In this document: piece by piece, positions 60,924 to 64,000 of the stretch
How the letters are laid out: the number at the start of each line of letters is the position of its first letter
Position numbering within the stretch: position 1 is the first letter of the stretch
Origin: Acidimicrobiia bacterium
Lineage (GTDB): Bacteria > Actinomycetota > Acidimicrobiia > IMCC26256 > JAOSJL01
Direction: 5' to 3'
DNA: 64,000 nt
NCBI GenBank assembly: GCA_027494115.1
Contig: JAOSJL010000001.1
Coordinates: 1,141,926 to 1,205,925, forward strand
The notes under the pieces: generated by a model
Database searches by the model: none
What the model saw: only the letters and a program-made list of their open reading frames with translations
What the model was told of the DNA's origin: nothing
Made by a program: the position numbers and the translations under genes

Positions 60924-62112
60924 CGGAGCGCCACAGCGAAACCGCTCCCGCATCGCCTCCGCCGCGGCGGCGCATCACCCGCCAGGAGCAGGAGCCGGCC
61001 TCCGGCGAGGTCACCGAGGTCACTCCCGGTGTCCTGCGTATGCAGCTTCCGATCTGGATGCCCGGCCTCGGTCATGTGAACATGTACGGGCTCGTCGACG
61101 ACCGCGGCGTCGCTCTCGTCGATCCCGGACTGCCGGGTCCGCGCTCGTGGTCCACGCTGAAGCGACGCCTCCGGTCGGCCGGCTTCGAATTTCGCCACGT
61201 CCACACCGTCGTGGTCACCCACTCGCATCCCGACCACTACGGTGCCGCGGGGCACGTAGTGAAGAAGACGGGAGCCCGGCTCGTGACGCACTGCGCGTTC
61301 GAGACGTTCGCCGAGGCCTCGCCCCCACTCGGACCTTCCGAGGCCGCCGATGCCGAACGCGAGGCCGCGGCACTCGCTGCTCTCCTCGGTGTCGAGAACG
61401 ATGTTCCGCCCGAGGACTTTCTTCCGTCGTCGGGTGCGGCCGCCGGGCCGTTCTCGAATCCCACACCCTGGGGCGAGGCACAGAGCAACCGGTGGCGAAT
61501 GCGCGGCGTGATCCTGCGGGCGTTCCGACGGTTGTTCATCGCGCCGCGCCCCACCCACCGTGTGCGCAACGACGACGTCGTCACCCTGGCGGGCCGGGAG
61601 TGGCGGGCCGTCTACACGCCGGGCCACACGCCGGACCATCTCTGTCTGTTCGATCCCGACAGCGGAGCGCTGCTCTCGGGAGACCACGTGCTACCCACGA
61701 TCACGCCGCACATCTCCGGCATGGCCGAGGGATTCGACACGCTCGGCGCGTACCTCGCGACGCTGGATCACGTCGCGAAACTCCCCGACGTGGGTGTCGG
61801 ACTCCCTGCCCACGGCCATCCCTTCGATGACGTTCCAGGACGCGTGGCCGACATCACGGCGCACCACGTCGAGAGAATGGAGAAGCTGGCCGCGGCCGGG
61901 GAGGCTCTGGGTCCGGCCACGGTTCGCTCGTTGTCGCGTGAGCTCTTCCCGGAACGTCACTGGGGGTGATGGCGGAGTCCGAGACGTTTGCTCATCTCGA
62001 GCACCTCGTGCACCGCGGCGGGGCGTTTCGACGGACGGTCGACGGACGCTTCGTCTACGAGATGACGACCGACGCTCCGGGTGCAGATCCGGGCACGGAA
62101 GCGGAGGGTTGA
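60920..62112 (+). CDS. Metallo-beta-lactamase-fold hydrolase, frameshift near the C-terminus
   Basis: Zinc hydrolase with THSHPDHYG (near 94), a second His in TPGHTPDH and the acid in SGDHVLP; a long loop (about 120-180) separates the halves. A G5 run at 61962-61966 lacks one G: as written it stops at 61969, but repair gives HWGVMAESETFAHLEHLV and an end at 62112, matching the usual C-terminal helix of this family. About 397 residues. GTG 60920 overlaps the acyltransferase stop, so it may act on a lipid or thioester from that enzyme. Confidence 0.85.
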
Positions 62113-62118
62113 CGAACG

Positions 62119-63465
62119 ATGGTGGACACGACGAGGGCTGACGACCCGACTGACGAGGTCACCGATCTTCTCCAAACCCTCATCCGAAACCAGTGCGTCA
62201 ACGACGGTACCGAGGAATCCGGCCAGGAACACCGCAACGTCGACACGTTGACCGGGTATCTGGGTGACGCGGGCCTCGAGTCCGAGACCTACGAGATCCG
62301 ACCCGGTCGAACGAGCCTCGTCACGAGAATCGAGGGCCGGAATCCCGACGCCCCGACGCTGCTGCTCATGGGCCACACCGACGTCGTGCCCGTGAGCCCG
62401 GAAGGTTGGGAGCGCGACCCTTTCGGAGCCGAACTGGTCGACGGGATGATCTGGGGGCGCGGCGCCGTCGACATGCTCAACATGACGGCCTCGATGGCCG
62501 TGGCCATGAAGCACCTGGCCCGTTCAGGATTCACGCCCGAAGGGACCCTTGCGTACCTGGCGGTCGCCGACGAGGAGTCACGGGGCGTCTTCGGCGCCGA
62601 CCACCTCGTGGAGAACGAGTACGACGCGGTCGCTGCCGATTACGTCATCACCGAAACGGGCGGGTTCCGGTTCCCGACCCCGGAGGGGCCACGTCTTCCG
62701 GTGCTGGTCGGTGAGAAGGGCACCTTCTGGTGCACCCTGCGCGTCCGCGGAACCCCGGGCCACGGGTCACAGCCGTTCCGCACCGACAACGCGCTCGTCA
62801 CCGCAGCGCGTGTCGTGCAGCGCTTGGCCGACTACGAGCCGTCCGCGCGGGTCCTCGACGTATGGAGAGAGTTCGTCGGCAGTATCGGCCTGTCCGATGA
62901 CGTGGCGGCGCTCCTTGTCGACCCCGACCGGTTGAGCGACGACGACACGCTGCCGATCGGGATCGCCCGGATCGCACACTCCTCGATGCACACCACGGTG
63001 GCTCCGACCGTGATCCACGGTGGGACGAAGACGAACGTCATTCCCGATCAGGTCGATCTCCGTCTCGACATACGCACGCTGCCCGGTGACAACGAACCCG
63101 AGGTGCGAGCCATGCTCGATGACGCTCTCGGGGATCTGGCCGGAGCGGTCGAGATGATCGATTACCACCCGGACCCGGCCACCGAGTCGCCGATGGACAC
63201 GCCGCTGTGGCACCACCTCGAGAAGGTGACGCGGGCAATGGTCGCGGATTCCGCGCTGGTTCCGATGCTGATGATCGGCGCGACCGACGCCCGCTTCTTC
63301 CGACGGGCCGGAAGTGTCGGCTACGGATTTTCGCTGTTCTCGGAACGCCTCGAGTACGCGGACTACGCCACCATGTTCCACGGCCACAACGAAAAGGTCG
63401 ACCAGGAGTCACTCCGGCTGTCGACCGAGCTCTGGCAGGTCGTCGCCCGCGAGGTCCTCGGCTGA
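62119..63465 (+). CDS. M20 family zinc peptidase/deacylase
   Basis: The 448-residue product is an M20/M25/M40 hydrolase. The first zinc His is in LLMGHTDVVP near residue 80, the bridging Asp in WGRGAVDMLN near 118, the catalytic Glu pair in VADEESRG near 153, and the final His in MFHGHNEKVD near 423. GTPGHGSQPF is the dimerisation-domain histidine. Members cleave dipeptides or N-acyl-amino acids in the cytosol; the substrate here is not known. It lies 6 bases after the repaired MBL gene. Confidence 0.92.
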   Translation: MVDTTRADDPTDEVTDLLQTLIRNQCVNDGTEESGQEHRNVDTLTGYLGDAGLESETYEIRPGRTSLVTRIEGRNPDAPTLLLMGHTDVVPVSPEGWERDPFGAELVDGMIWGRGAVDMLNMTASMAVAMKHLARSGFTPEGTLAYLAVADEESRGVFGADHLVENEYDAVAADYVITETGGFRFPTPEGPRLPVLVGEKGTFWCTLRVRGTPGHGSQPFRTDNALVTAARVVQRLADYEPSARVLDVWREFVGSIGLSDDVAALLVDPDRLSDDDTLPIGIARIAHSSMHTTVAPTVIHGGTKTNVIPDQVDLRLDIRTLPGDNEPEVRAMLDDALGDLAGAVEMIDYHPDPATESPMDTPLWHHLEKVTRAMVADSALVPMLMIGATDARFFRRAGSVGYGFSLFSERLEYADYATMFHGHNEKVDQESLRLSTELWQVVAREVLG

Positions 63466-63499
63466 CTCGATCCGGTCGACGCGATCCCCGTCGAACCGT

Positions 63500-64000
63500 T
63501 CAGTCGTGTTCGCCGCGCAGGTACTTCTGGAACTCCGCAGCCAACGCGTCGCCGCTCGGCAGGTCGCCTTCCGAGTCGAGGGCACCGGATTCGATCGGCC
63601 CACGGTCGTCTTCCGCGTCGTAGGTGGCCTCGAGGTTGCGGACGTAGTTCTCGATGTCGGCGTCGGAGCCCGCCGCCACTTCGACACGACGCTGCCACCC
63701 CTCTGCCTCCTCGTGGAGATTCTCTGTGTCGAGAGGGAGATCCGTCGCGGCGCCGAAAGCCTCGAGAAGCGCCAGCGTGCAGCGGGGATTGGGTGGAGCC
63801 GCGACGTAGTGCGGCACCGGGGCCCACAGCGATGCGGCGACAAGGTCGGCCTCGGTGGCGCGGTGGTGCAGCACGCCCGTCACTCCCGTCGGTCCCTCGT
63901 AGTGCGACGGGTGCAGGTGCACCCGCGCGGCGAGGCCCGGTTCGCTGGCGACACCGGTGATGCGGACCGGTCGTGTGTGCGGAGCCTCGGCGAGGAGCGC
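63500..64000 (-). CDS. PAC2-family protein, partial (runs off the right edge)
   Basis: The last 166 codons are present, open to base 64000. VHLHPSHYEGPTGVTGVLHHRATEADL, WAPVPHYVAAPPNPRCTLALLEAF and an acidic C-terminus match actinobacterial PAC2 (proteasome-assembly-chaperone-like) proteins. Their role in bacteria is unproven; many actinobacteria with or without a proteasome encode one. It converges on the M20 peptidase gene across 34 bases. No start can be given. Confidence 0.8.
   Translation of the reverse strand, partial: ALLAEAPHTRPVRITGVASEPGLAARVHLHPSHYEGPTGVTGVLHHRATEADLVAASLWAPVPHYVAAPPNPRCTLALLEAFGAATDLPLDTENLHEEAEGWQRRVEVAAGSDADIENYVRNLEATYDAEDDRGPIESGALDSEGDLPSGDALAAEFQKYLRGEHD

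Overview
The window is a contiguous piece of a high-G+C (about two thirds by eye) actinobacterial chromosome, dense in genes, with many GTG starts and 4-base ATGA/GTGA overlaps. CarD, DisA, a DtxR-family regulator, HemQ, LppM- and LppX-like lipoproteins, GpgS, a PAC2-family protein and a carrier resembling mycobacterial CysO point to Actinomycetota. The lack of a classical Streptomyces or Mycobacterium layout and the large PAS-GGDEF-EAL protein suggest an Acidimicrobiia-like lineage; that placement is inference. Most of the window is housekeeping. There is no phage, insertion sequence or CRISPR array.

Layout. 1-4816: NAD/CoA cofactor genes (nadB end, nadC, coaX), then an epimerase, an acyltransferase-like protein and an alpha/beta hydrolase. 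4851-12829: polyprenyl synthase, clpC, LppM-like lipoprotein, radA, disA, dienelactone hydrolase. 12872-16949: SGNH hydrolase, guanylate-kinase-like protein, UbiA prenyltransferase, DUF2510 pair, small membrane protein, SpoIIAA-like protein. 17032-19420: copper-delivery set (SCO, PCu(A)C, cupredoxin) and a Crp-family regulator. 19600-24650: carD, PIN-TRAM, ispD, ispF, cysS, rlmB, tRNA-Thr. 24838-31769: trehalose and glucosylglycerate compatible-solute island. 31835-33564: SAM-I riboswitch, thrC and a CysO/MoaD-like sulfur carrier. 33591-38198: DtxR-type regulator and an iron ABC transporter with two iron boxes. 38195-44583: GT-C glycosyltransferase, cupredoxin lipoprotein, CIRCE-controlled groEL flanked by repeats, di-haem oxidoreductase, gpmA. 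44707-47938: two LppX-like lipoproteins, HemQ, NIL-domain protein, then 79-bp tandem repeats. 48292-54031: a giant ten-PAS GAF-GGDEF-EAL protein. 54098-58225: amt-glnB-glnD nitrogen operon. 58222-64000: NUDIX, unknown protein, wax-ester-synthase-like acyltransferase, MBL-fold hydrolase, M20 peptidase, PAC2 protein.

Sequence quality matters here. About 20 single-base indels split 14 otherwise intact genes (two or three per gene in amt, glnD, the iron permease, the GT-C gene and ubiA). Most lie in runs of four or more G or C. Within clpC, about 155 bases are replaced by nearly pure G/C while length and frame are kept. Both look like consensus errors, so I annotate the affected genes as whole CDSs spanning the frameshift instead of as pseudogenes.

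The most interesting biology is the SAM-riboswitch/thrC/CysO-like unit, which could be a thiocarboxylate-dependent homocysteine or threonine branch. Next are the DtxR homologue with altered ancillary metal ligands, the 43-bp palindromic repeat seen twice, the repeats flanking groEL, and the hexapeptide repeat inside the iron-transport ATPase.
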